Positions 51,846 to 59,317 of a stretch of DNA of 64,000 bases are shown here, in pieces; positions within the stretch are counted from its first letter, which is position 1; each line of letters opens with the position of its first letter. The position numbers were made by a program, and so were the translations under genes. The stretch covers positions 248,001 through 312,000 of the forward strand of contig JAJEIO010000019.1 in the NCBI GenBank assembly GCA_022827835.1, read 5' to 3'. The DNA comes from Candidatus Latescibacterota bacterium. GTDB lineage: Bacteria > Latescibacterota > UBA2968 > UBA8231. The notes under the pieces were generated by a model. It worked only from the letters and a program-made list of their open reading frames with translations. It was not told where the DNA came from and ran no database searches.

Positions 51846-52841
51846 TCAGGCGGCGAGGCGTTCTGGATCGGTGTCGCGCAGTTCGGCGAGGCGATCCAAC
51901 AAGGGGGCTAGCTCTTTGTAGCTGGCCAACTCGGCTCTGAGCTGCGCCGCGCCGCGCAGACCACGAAAGTACCCGGCGTAGTGGCGTCTCGTGCCGACCA
52001 GCGCCCCTTGTGGGCCGTCGTGCTCAACGGCCAGTTGCAGGTGCTTGAGACACAGCTCGGCGCGCTCCTGACAGCTTGGTTCGGGCAAGAGCGCACCCGT
52101 TTTTAGGTAGTGCTGGGATTCGCGGAAAATCCACGGGTGGCGGATGGCACCGCGGCCGATCATCACCCCGTCGCACCCCGTGCTGTCGAAGGCGTATTTG
52201 ACCATCTGCGGCGAGGTCACGTCGCCGTTGAGAATGATCGGTATGGAGACCGCGGCCTTGACCTTGGGTATCCACTCGTAGGCCACCGCGCCCTTGTGGC
52301 CTTGTGCGCGGGTGCGGCAGTGAATGGCCAACGCCTGCACGCCCAGATCTTCGAGCATCTGAGCTACCTCGACGATGCGGATGCTCTGCTGGTCCCAGCC
52401 GAGGCGCGTCTTCACGGTCACCGGCAGGTGCGTTGCGCCGATGACGCGCGCGACGACCTCCTTCATCTGCGGCAAGTCGCGCAATAGCCCGGCCCCGGCT
52501 CCGCGCAGCGCCACATTGCTCACCCAGCAGCCGCAGTTGATGTCGATGAAGTCTGGGTTCTGCGTGCTGGCGATCTCAGCGGCTTTCTCCATAGACAGCG
52601 AGGCCGCGCCGTAGAGCTGGATCGCCAAGGGCCGCTCGGCTTCTGCAAAGCGCAGTTTGCGAAAAGCGCGCCGCGGCCCGTTGGGATCTTCGCGCAGCAG
52701 TCCCTCGGCATTGACGAATTCGGTATAGACGATGTCGGCTCCCAGTTCCCGGCAAATCAGGCGGAAGGGTAGCTCGGAAACATCCTCCATAGGCGCTAGC
52801 AGGATGCCGGGATCAGCGGTTATAGGGCCGATGCGGAACAT
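51846..52841 (-). CDS. dusB: tRNA-dihydrouridine synthase (DusB-like)
   Basis: A 331-residue FMN-dependent enzyme that reduces uridines in tRNA D-loops. ILLAPMEDVSELPFR opens the barrel; IQLYG, DINCGCWVSNVALRGAGAGLLRD (catalytic Cys in GCW), VKTRLGW, IHCRTRAQG, NGDVTSP and GVMIGRGAIRHPWIF follow in the usual order. The GCW form instead of GCP is the variant I associate with Bacteroidota-type DusB and is not a defect. It lies upstream of ino1 on the same strand but 164 bp away, so it is probably transcribed separately. Confidence 0.92.
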   Translation of the reverse strand: MFRIGPITADPGILLAPMEDVSELPFRLICRELGADIVYTEFVNAEGLLREDPNGPRRAFRKLRFAEAERPLAIQLYGAASLSMEKAAEIASTQNPDFIDINCGCWVSNVALRGAGAGLLRDLPQMKEVVARVIGATHLPVTVKTRLGWDQQSIRIVEVAQMLEDLGVQALAIHCRTRAQGHKGAVAYEWIPKVKAAVSIPIILNGDVTSPQMVKYAFDSTGCDGVMIGRGAIRHPWIFRESQHYLKTGALLPEPSCQERAELCLKHLQLAVEHDGPQGALVGTRRHYAGYFRGLRGAAQLRAELASYKELAPLLDRLAELRDTDPERLAA

Positions 52842-52943
52842 TATTTAGCCATCCTAAATCATTCGTAAAGTAATCCGCAGATGGACGCAGAATAGTATCA
52901 CAAGACGATCCGAATCTCGAATATTCCAAGTCATTCAGGATTG

Positions 52944-53258
52944 CTATTTCAGCGTCGAATAAGGCAATGCCTTCATCACGCGCACTTCCCGCCGGCGGAT
53001 TAGCGGCCGGATCTGATCGACGATCTTGGCCCATTCCGGGCTGCCGTAATAAGCTTCAATCGCCTTGTCGCGGGCCTTGGCGTTGGGGAAGGCGCGAATC
53101 CAGATGAACTCGTCGTCGCGGTCGGGATTTTCCCACGCGGCGACAAACGTCACGCCGTACTTGGACATAAAGCGGCGCGCTTTGGCAAAGCCGGCGCGGA
53201 ATTTCTTCTTGTTGTCAGCTCCCTTGTGGAAGCGGTAAATGCGCAATTCGTAGATCAT
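52944..53258 (-). CDS. NIPSNAP family protein
   Basis: A 104-residue ferredoxin-like (dimeric alpha/beta barrel) protein. IYELRIYRFHKGADNKKKF is the NIPSNAP opening, followed by FVAAWENPDRDDEFIWIRAFPNAKARDKA. ATG 53258 has AAGGAGA 6 nt upstream and overlaps the stop of the cyclo-ligase gene (ATGA); the longer frame to 53360 lies inside that gene. The bacterial function of the family is unknown; the fold suits binding or turnover of small molecules. Confidence 0.87.
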   Translation of the reverse strand: MIYELRIYRFHKGADNKKKFRAGFAKARRFMSKYGVTFVAAWENPDRDDEFIWIRAFPNAKARDKAIEAYYGSPEWAKIVDQIRPLIRRREVRVMKALPYSTLK

Positions 53259-53851
53259 GCAGACTCTCCTTGGTGAATGGCGGTTTCGGCGACGACCAGG
53301 TCCACGGGCACATCGTGCGGCTCGCCGGGAATGCAGTCTAGGACTAGCTCGTCGTAGCACAGCCCTATTTTGACGGCTTGTACTTGCGCCAGAAAGCGGT
53401 CGTAGTAGCCGCCGCCCCAGCCGATGCGATGCCCGCGCCGGTCAAAGGCAAGGCCCGGTACTACGACCAAGTCGATCCGCGCTTCTGCGGGCAACCAAGT
53501 GGCCGCGGCCGGATCGGGTTGCGCCAGCCCCCACGGGCCGACGACGAGTTGGTCTAGGCCGTCGATCAGCGCGTGGGCCAGCGTCTTCGTTCCCGGCATC
53601 ACCACTGGCACGGCCACGCGCCTGCCGTGCGCTAGGCAAGCACCGATCAACGTGCGGGTATCGACCTCGTTTTCCTTGCTGGAGACATAGGTGTGGACGA
53701 GTTTGGCCCGGCGGTACGCCTCCAAGCCCAACACCTGCTCTAGGATGGCCTGCCCGCTGACTTTCACTAGGTCTCGGTCCAAACCCATGCGCGCCGCCAA
53801 GACGCGCTTTCTGAGCCGTTCTTTGAGGGCGCGCGTTGCCTCCTTCTTCAT
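53255..53851 (-). CDS. 5-formyltetrahydrofolate cyclo-ligase
   Basis: A 198-residue enzyme (YgfA/MTHFS family) that converts 5-formyl-THF to 5,10-methenyl-THF using ATP. The N-terminal Lys/Arg helix (MKKEATRALKERLRKRVLAAR), VHTYVSSKENEVDTRTLI, PWGLAQPDP and the nucleotide/folate loop GHRIGWGGGYYDRFL are all present. It is coupled to the NIPSNAP gene by a 4-bp overlap. Standard length and complete. Confidence 0.92.
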   Translation of the reverse strand: MKKEATRALKERLRKRVLAARMGLDRDLVKVSGQAILEQVLGLEAYRRAKLVHTYVSSKENEVDTRTLIGACLAHGRRVAVPVVMPGTKTLAHALIDGLDQLVVGPWGLAQPDPAAATWLPAEARIDLVVVPGLAFDRRGHRIGWGGGYYDRFLAQVQAVKIGLCYDELVLDCIPGEPHDVPVDLVVAETAIHQGESA

Positions 53852-53948
53852 ACATTACATAATACTGGCACCTACAAAGAGCGTCAAGCGCATCTGGCAC
53901 CTAGGCTTGCTTGACGAATATGAGCCTTTCCCCTAGATTGACCAAGAT

Positions 53949-53984
53949 GGGCGCGGCCTTGTTTTCTCAAGGCAGGACGCGCCC
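53949..53984 (+). promoter_or_regulatory. Bulged hairpin just upstream of uppS
   Basis: GGGCGCG-GCCTTG, loop TTTTCT, CAAGGC-(AGGA)-CGCGCCC: 13 paired bases with a 4-nt AGGA bulge on the 3' side. No T-run follows. It ends 63 nt before the preferred uppS ATG and 6 nt before an alternative ATG at 53991, whose only Shine-Dalgarno-like sequence is the bulge itself. Confidence 0.5.
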
Positions 53985-54047
53985 AAATCTATGACAGTGG
54001 CCGTGGATGGCGGCCACAGAAACCCACCAAATCATCCTTACTACGTT

Positions 54048-54854
54048 ATGAGTGCTCAGGCTCTGCCGCTGGAAATTTCTCCCCGCGAATACCACCCAGT
54101 AAAACCTCTCAATCCCAAAGAGGACTTCCGCATCCAGCAGCGCCTCAAGGACGAGGGGAACCTGCCGCAACACATCGCCATTATCATGGACGGCGATAGG
54201 CGTTGGGCCGTCGAGCGCAATCTGCCCAAGACCGAGGGGCATCGCTTTGGCCGCGAGTCGGTGCGCGACATTGTCCGCGCCTGCGGCCAACTGCAAATCG
54301 AGGCGCTGACCCTGTACACCTTCTCGACGGAGAACTGGTCCCGGCCCGAAGCGGAAGTAGAAGAGCTGATGCAGTGGCTGCACGAGTCGCTGCGCGACGA
54401 AGTGTCGGAACTGCACGAAAATAACGTATCGCTCAACGCCATCGGCCGCACCGACGCGTTGTCTCCGACTATACAATTGGCCCTAGAGCACGCCCTCGCG
54501 CAGACCAAAGACAACACCGGCCTCAAGCTCAACTTGGCGCTCAACTACGGGGGCCGCACTGAGCTAGTCGACGCCTTCCGCAAGCTAGCGGCCGCAGTGG
54601 CGGCTGGCCGGATTGACCCAGAGGATATAGACGAAGAACAAATCAGCAGTGCTCTCTATACAGCCGATTTGCCCGATCCGGATTTGTTGATCCGCACCAG
54701 CGGCGAAATGCGGCTGAGCAACTTCCTTCCTTGGCAAATGGTCTATACGGAGATTTGTTTTGTCGGCGACGTGCATTGGCCGGATTTTCGTCGCCAGCAT
54801 CTCTACGAAGCCATTGCCGCCTACCAACAACGGCAGAGGCGCTTTGGCGGCTGA
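54048..54854 (+). CDS. uppS: Isoprenyl transferase (undecaprenyl diphosphate synthase)
   Basis: A 268-residue cis-prenyltransferase making the C55 lipid carrier for cell-wall synthesis. IAIIMDGDRRWA contains the Mg-binding Asp48; the usual Asn two residues later is Asp here. EALTLYTFSTENWSRP, LALNYGGRTELVDA and DLLIRTSGEMRLSNFLPWQMVYTEI follow in order. The N-terminus is about 40 residues before the first motif, longer than usual, and could extend another 19 residues to ATG 53991; neither start has a clear Shine-Dalgarno. It is followed by overlapping cdsA and then rseP, the common envelope-gene order. Confidence 0.92.
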   Translation: MSAQALPLEISPREYHPVKPLNPKEDFRIQQRLKDEGNLPQHIAIIMDGDRRWAVERNLPKTEGHRFGRESVRDIVRACGQLQIEALTLYTFSTENWSRPEAEVEELMQWLHESLRDEVSELHENNVSLNAIGRTDALSPTIQLALEHALAQTKDNTGLKLNLALNYGGRTELVDAFRKLAAAVAAGRIDPEDIDEEQISSALYTADLPDPDLLIRTSGEMRLSNFLPWQMVYTEICFVGDVHWPDFRRQHLYEAIAAYQQRQRRFGG

Positions 54855-55680
54855 CACTGCGGCAGAGTCCTCCGGCCTGCGGCAGCGCGTCCTCGCGGCT
54901 ATCGTATTCGTGCCGGTGATCCTCCTGCTGGTCGAAGGGGCTAGCTGGGGAATCTTCTTATTGGTGTTGGCGGTGGCCGTGCGCTGCTCGTGGGAATACC
55001 ACCATATTCTAGAGGAGGCCGGCTACCGACCCATCCGCCTGCCGGGCAGCTTGTTGGTCTTGGGGCTGTGCAGCTACTTCTGGCGCCAGGGCACGGGCGA
55101 CGACCTCGCCGCGTTGCTGATGGCGGCCATCTTGCTGGTTGTGGTGTGGGCTCTGTTCCAGGGCACGGAGCGCTATGCGTCCAACGCCTTTCTGACATTG
55201 GGCGGCGTGCTCTTCTTCGGCGTCTTGGGCAGTGCGCCACTGCTGCTTTTTCAGGCGGCTGGTAGGGGCGAGGAGGCTCACCACTTGGTGGCCGTGCTCT
55301 TTCTCTGCATCTGGCTCACGGATTCTGGGGCGTACTTCAGCGGTCGGTTTTGGGGCCGGGCCAAGCTGGCACCGGTGATCAGCCCTAATAAGACGCGGAT
55401 CGGGTGCATTGGCGGCGTGGTCGGCAGCGCTCTGCCTATACCCTTGGGCTTTTTGCTGCCCTCTTTTTCCACGGCGTCGCTGCTGGGGCTTTTGCTCGTC
55501 GCAGGCATTGGAGCGCAGGTGGGCGATTTGGTGGAATCGGCCTTTAAGCGCGACATGGGCATCAAGGACGCTCCGATGCTGATCCCAGGCCACGGCGGCC
55601 TGCTCGACCGCTTTGACTCTTATTTTTTGGCCTTTCCGCTGGCGTATCTCTACGTGGATGTGCTGGCCGTTTTTTCTTGA
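54844..55680 (+). CDS. cdsA: Phosphatidate cytidylyltransferase
   Basis: A 278-residue membrane enzyme making CDP-diacylglycerol. About eight helices are visible, with the C-terminal signature GDLVESAFKRDMGIKDAPMLIPGHGGLLDRFDS spread over residues about 227-260. The start is not certain: TTG 54844, inside the uppS end (11-bp overlap), gives a normal-length N-terminus (LRQRVLAAIVFVP after about 12 residues), whereas the next upstream ATG at 54760 would add 28 residues encoded in another frame of uppS. Confidence 0.9.
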   Translation: MAADTAAESSGLRQRVLAAIVFVPVILLLVEGASWGIFLLVLAVAVRCSWEYHHILEEAGYRPIRLPGSLLVLGLCSYFWRQGTGDDLAALLMAAILLVVVWALFQGTERYASNAFLTLGGVLFFGVLGSAPLLLFQAAGRGEEAHHLVAVLFLCIWLTDSGAYFSGRFWGRAKLAPVISPNKTRIGCIGGVVGSALPIPLGFLLPSFSTASLLGLLLVAGIGAQVGDLVESAFKRDMGIKDAPMLIPGHGGLLDRFDSYFLAFPLAYLYVDVLAVFS

Positions 55681-55693
55681 GATGGATTAGAGT

Positions 55694-57004
55694 ATGCTCG
55701 ATACCCTCACTACTATTGCCTCGTTTCTCATCGCCTTAGGCGTCTTGGTCTTTGTCCACGAGTTGGGCCACTTTCTGGTCGCCAAATGGGCGGGCATCCG
55801 CGTCGAGCGCTTCTCCTTGGGCTATCCGCCCAAAATGATCGGCTTTACCCGCGGCGAAACCGAGTACTGTATTTCTTGGATCCCCTTTGGCGGTTATGTC
55901 AAGGTAGCTGGCATGGCCGATGTGGGCAGCGAGGAAACCACCGGCGCGCACTGGGAATTTCCCTCTAGGTCGGTGGGAATCCGCATGGCGGTTATCGCCG
56001 CTGGCCCAGCCATGAACTTCCTCTTCGCCTTTGTAGCCCTGATCTTCCTCTTCAGCGTTTATGGAATCGATTCCTTCGATAGCACTCGCGTCAACCCCCA
56101 AGAGAATTCCCTCGCCGCCGAGGTTGGTCTGGTGCGCGGCGATCGCGTGCGCACCGTCGGAGATACGCCCGTCGGCAATGCCTACGAGTTGGCCAGCGCT
56201 TTGGACGAGATCGCAAGCAGCGGTGCTAGGCTCGAAGTCGAACGCGACGGTATCCTCTTGGACTTCGACCTACCGCCCGCGGGAGACGAGGGCTACGGCG
56301 TGCAGCTAATGCGTCCCACGACAGTGGGGCACGTTGAGCCTGGGACGCCAGCCGACAGCCTCGGCTTGCAAGCGGGCGACATCATCCGCGCCGTCGGCCA
56401 AGCTCCGGTTGTGAGCTGGGCTGAGATGAGCGAGGAAATCCGCCGCTATCCGGGCGAGACGGTTCCGTTGGTTTGGGAGCGCGACGGCCAGCGCATGGAG
56501 CAGTTCATTACCCCGGCGGCCCACCCCGAGGGCGAAGCGTTCGTGGGTCGCATTGGCATCGGTCCGGAGATCTCGCGCCACACCGTCGGGTTGGACCGAG
56601 CGGTGGTGCTGGGGGGGCTGGGCGTGTACAATTCCTCTTGGCTGATCCTCGACTTTTTGGGAGAGCTTTTCCAAGGCGATCGCTCGACCGAAGAATTGGG
56701 CGGCCCCTTGCGCATCGCCCAGCTAGCCGGACAGACCGCCGAGCAGGGCTTGGATTCCTTCGTCCGCTTTCTCGCCATACTCAGCGTCAACTTGGCGATT
56801 ATCAACCTCCTCCCTATCCCCGTACTCGACGGCGGCCATCTGACCTTCCTCACGCTAGAGGGCATCATGCGCCGACCGCTCTCGCTGCGCCAGCGCGAGA
56901 TCTTTCAGCAGATCGGCTTGGCCATCATGCTGTTCATCATGGTGTTTGTCACGTTCAACGACCTCAATCAGATGGTCTTCCGCCGCATCGCGGAGATGTT
57001 CTAG
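55694..57004 (+). CDS. rseP: RseP-type site-2 zinc metalloprotease with two PDZ domains
   Basis: A 436-residue inner-membrane protease. FVHELGH (His22, Glu23, His26) is in the first helix; YCISWIPFGGYVKVAG and MNFLFAF follow. Two PDZ-type domains (about 120-205 and 205-285; VEPGTPADSLGLQAGDIIRAV) precede the last membrane segment with INLLPIPVLDGGHL, whose Asp completes the zinc site. RseP cuts anti-sigma factors and leftover signal peptides within the membrane. It begins 13 bp after cdsA; a dxr gene, often found between the two, is absent. Confidence 0.93.
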   Translation: MLDTLTTIASFLIALGVLVFVHELGHFLVAKWAGIRVERFSLGYPPKMIGFTRGETEYCISWIPFGGYVKVAGMADVGSEETTGAHWEFPSRSVGIRMAVIAAGPAMNFLFAFVALIFLFSVYGIDSFDSTRVNPQENSLAAEVGLVRGDRVRTVGDTPVGNAYELASALDEIASSGARLEVERDGILLDFDLPPAGDEGYGVQLMRPTTVGHVEPGTPADSLGLQAGDIIRAVGQAPVVSWAEMSEEIRRYPGETVPLVWERDGQRMEQFITPAAHPEGEAFVGRIGIGPEISRHTVGLDRAVVLGGLGVYNSSWLILDFLGELFQGDRSTEELGGPLRIAQLAGQTAEQGLDSFVRFLAILSVNLAIINLLPIPVLDGGHLTFLTLEGIMRRPLSLRQREIFQQIGLAIMLFIMVFVTFNDLNQMVFRRIAEMF

Positions 57005-57025
57005 TACCTGCTTGCGCGGCCCAGC

Positions 57026-58138
57026 ATGTCGCTGACCGAACAAATTCGCCACAAGGCCCGCGCCTTGGGCTTTACCTCGGTCGGTTTCGCCCCGGCCGAT
57101 CCGTTAAAAGGGGCCGAGTTTTACGCTCGCTGGGTGGCCTTGGGCTACGCCGGTCAGATGGACTATCTCAAGCGCCACCTCGACAAGCGCGCGGACCCGC
57201 GCCAGATGGTCCCCGGTGCCCAGACCGCCATCTGCCTCGGCATGGATTACTACCAACCCACGCCTGCGGCACCCGATCCCCTGCGCGGCCAGATCGCTTG
57301 TTACGCCCGCGGCGATGACTACCACGACATCGTCAAAAAGCGCTTGGCAGCACTGTGGGAATTCGTGCTGGCCGAGGCCGGGGAGCAGACCAAAGGCCGC
57401 TATTTTGTGGATACGGCTCCGGTCCTAGAGCGCGAACTGGCCCAGCGAGCGGGTTTGGGCTGGTGGGGCAAGAACACTTGTCTGATCGACAAGCACCGCG
57501 GCTCCTATTTCTTCTTGGCCGAAATCATCACCGACCTCGTACTCGACTACGACGAACCCGCTATAGACCACTGCGGCACCTGCACGCGCTGTTTGGACGC
57601 TTGCCCCACCGACGCCTTCCCCGAGCCGTACGTACTCGACGCCCAGCGCTGCATCTCCTATCTCAACATTGAACTCAAGGGGCCGATTCCCCGCGACCTG
57701 CGCCAAGGCATGGGCCAGTGGATATTTGGCTGCGACATCTGTCAAGAGGTGTGCCCGTGGAACCGCAAGGCCGAGCCAGCCCCAGAACCGGCGTACAAGA
57801 GCCGCGCCGGTCTCGACAACCCGGCGCTCCTCGACCTGATCCAACTCGACCGCGAGGATTTCAACGCACTCTTTCGCCGCAATCCAGTCAAGCGCCCTAA
57901 GCGCCGAGGCTTTTTGCGCAACGTCGCCGTGGCCTTGGGCAATTCGGGTATGCAGGCCGCGGTGCCGGCCCTGATCAACGCGCTCGACGACGAAGAGCCG
58001 CTCGTGCGCGGTCACGTGGCTTGGGCACTGGGTCAACTCGGGGGCGATGAGGCAAAGGGGGCGCTCCAACGGCGCTTGGGAATAGAAGAAGATGCGGAAG
58101 TGCGAGGGGAGCTAGAAGACGCGCTGGCCGCGCTGTAA
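57026..58138 (+). CDS. queG: Epoxyqueuosine reductase
   Basis: A 370-residue cobalamin- and iron-sulfur-dependent enzyme for the last step of queuosine synthesis in tRNA. The N-terminal catalytic region has GFTSVGFAPADP and YARGDDYHDIVKKRL; GWWGKNTCLI precedes two [4Fe-4S] motifs, CGTCTRCLDACPTDAF and CDICQEVCPWN. A C-terminal HEAT-like extension (AAVPALINALDDEEPLVRGHVAWALGQLG) binds the tRNA anticodon arm in the known structures. It lies 21 bp after rseP and converges with ftsY, 4 bp apart. Confidence 0.93.
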   Translation: MSLTEQIRHKARALGFTSVGFAPADPLKGAEFYARWVALGYAGQMDYLKRHLDKRADPRQMVPGAQTAICLGMDYYQPTPAAPDPLRGQIACYARGDDYHDIVKKRLAALWEFVLAEAGEQTKGRYFVDTAPVLERELAQRAGLGWWGKNTCLIDKHRGSYFFLAEIITDLVLDYDEPAIDHCGTCTRCLDACPTDAFPEPYVLDAQRCISYLNIELKGPIPRDLRQGMGQWIFGCDICQEVCPWNRKAEPAPEPAYKSRAGLDNPALLDLIQLDREDFNALFRRNPVKRPKRRGFLRNVAVALGNSGMQAAVPALINALDDEEPLVRGHVAWALGQLGGDEAKGALQRRLGIEEDAEVRGELEDALAAL

Positions 58139-58142
58139 CCCC

Positions 58143-59066
58143 TCACTCGGCGAACAATGCGCGGGCGAATGTTGCCGCGTCAAACGGCTGCAAATCGTCC
58201 ACCCCCTCGCCCACTCCAATCAGCTTCACTGGCAGATCCATCTGACGCCGCAGCGCGACGACGATCCCGCCCTTGGCCGTCCCGTCCAGCTTGGTCAGCA
58301 CGAGCCCGGTCAATTCGGTGGCTTGGTTGAACTCGGTCGCCTGCGATAGGGCATTCTGGCCGCTGGTGCCGTCGAGTACCAGCAGGGTTTCGTGTGGGGC
58401 CGTGGGGTCTTGCTTGGCCAGCGAGCGGCGGATCTTTTTGAGTTCCTCCATCAGATTGACCTTGTTGTGCAAGCGGCCGGCTGTGTCCACCAGCAGCACA
58501 TCGGCCCCGCGCGACTTGGCCGCGGCGAGCGCGTCAAAGGCCACGGCCGCCGGATCCGCTCCTTGCTGCGTGCGTATCAGGTCGGCTCCGGCGCGCTCCG
58601 CCCAGATGGCTAGCTGGGGGATGGCTGCGGCCCGAAACGTGTCGCCGGCAGCGAGTACCACCTTCTTGCCGGCATCGGCGTATTGCTTGGCCAGCTTGCC
58701 GACCGTCGTCGTCTTGCCGGTGCCGTTGACGCCGACGATCAGCACGACAAACGGCTTGCCCGGCAGCTCGCCGGCTAGGGGCAAGGCCGCGCCATTGCCG
58801 AGGGTCATCATCGCGGCTACTTGCTCCTCTAGTACCTGCATCACCCCGTCCGGCCCATCCGCAATCTGGTCGCTCCTGAGCCGCTCGCGCAGCTCATCGA
58901 CGAGTTCAGTGGCGGTCTCCAGCCCCATATCAGCGCCGATCAGCGCGGCCTCGATATCGTCGATGGCGTCGTCGTCCAAGCGGGGGTTGCCGGCGATCAC
59001 ATCGGTCATCGCCTGCCGCGTCTGCGCCAATCCCTGCTTTACTTTGTCGAAAAATTTGCCCAACAT
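58143..59066 (-). CDS. ftsY: Signal recognition particle receptor FtsY
   Basis: A 307-residue SRP-receptor GTPase for co-translational membrane insertion. An N domain (about 1-90) with no acidic A domain before it is followed by the G domain: [15 protein letters not shown] (P-loop), [38 protein letters not shown] and a C-terminal [12 protein letters not shown]. The lack of an acidic N-terminal extension makes it a short-type FtsY, common outside Enterobacteria. Confidence 0.95.
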   Translation of the reverse strand: MLGKFFDKVKQGLAQTRQAMTDVIAGNPRLDDDAIDDIEAALIGADMGLETATELVDELRERLRSDQIADGPDGVMQVLEEQVAAMMTLGNGAALPLAGELPGKPFVVLIVGVNGTGKTTTVGKLAKQYADAGKKVVLAAGDTFRAAAIPQLAIWAERAGADLIRTQQGADPAAVAFDALAAAKSRGADVLLVDTAGRLHNKVNLMEELKKIRRSLAKQDPTAPHETLLVLDGTSGQNALSQATEFNQATELTGLVLTKLDGTAKGGIVVALRRQMDLPVKLIGVGEGVDDLQPFDAATFARALFAE

Positions 59067-59180
59067 GAAAGGTTGTCTTTCGGTTTATTGCGCCCAAGAC
59101 GCAGAATTGACTCAAAAACTCACTTCGACTACGGTATCGCCACAGCCTGAAATAAAAAAATTATACAATATGTAGTATTA

Positions 59181-59200
59181 TATAGCTCAATATAGCTCAA
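59181..59200. repeat. Tandem 10-bp repeat in AT-rich region before the TonB receptor
   Basis: TATAGCTCAA occurs twice in direct succession within the very AT-rich 250-bp gap 59067-59317 between divergent ftsY and the receptor gene. It could be part of the receptor's regulatory region. Confidence 0.5.
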
Positions 59201-59317
59201 ATCTAAGAATAATTATGTATTGACCGAAGATAAATCATTGTATAACATATTTGTTGTTACGAGTAATAGATAATATACGTTCATATGTTCCACTCTTCTC
59301 CTGAAGGAGGCGATTCT

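Noticed and set aside
52490..52560. GCW instead of GCP at the DusB catalytic Cys
   Set aside because: This variant is characteristic of a known DusB branch and keeps the catalytic Cys.
59067..59317. AT-rich gap considered as a replication origin or mobile-element border
   Set aside because: No DnaA-box cluster, terminal inverted repeats or transposase remnants could be seen; it is better explained as the divergent leader of ftsY and the TonB receptor.
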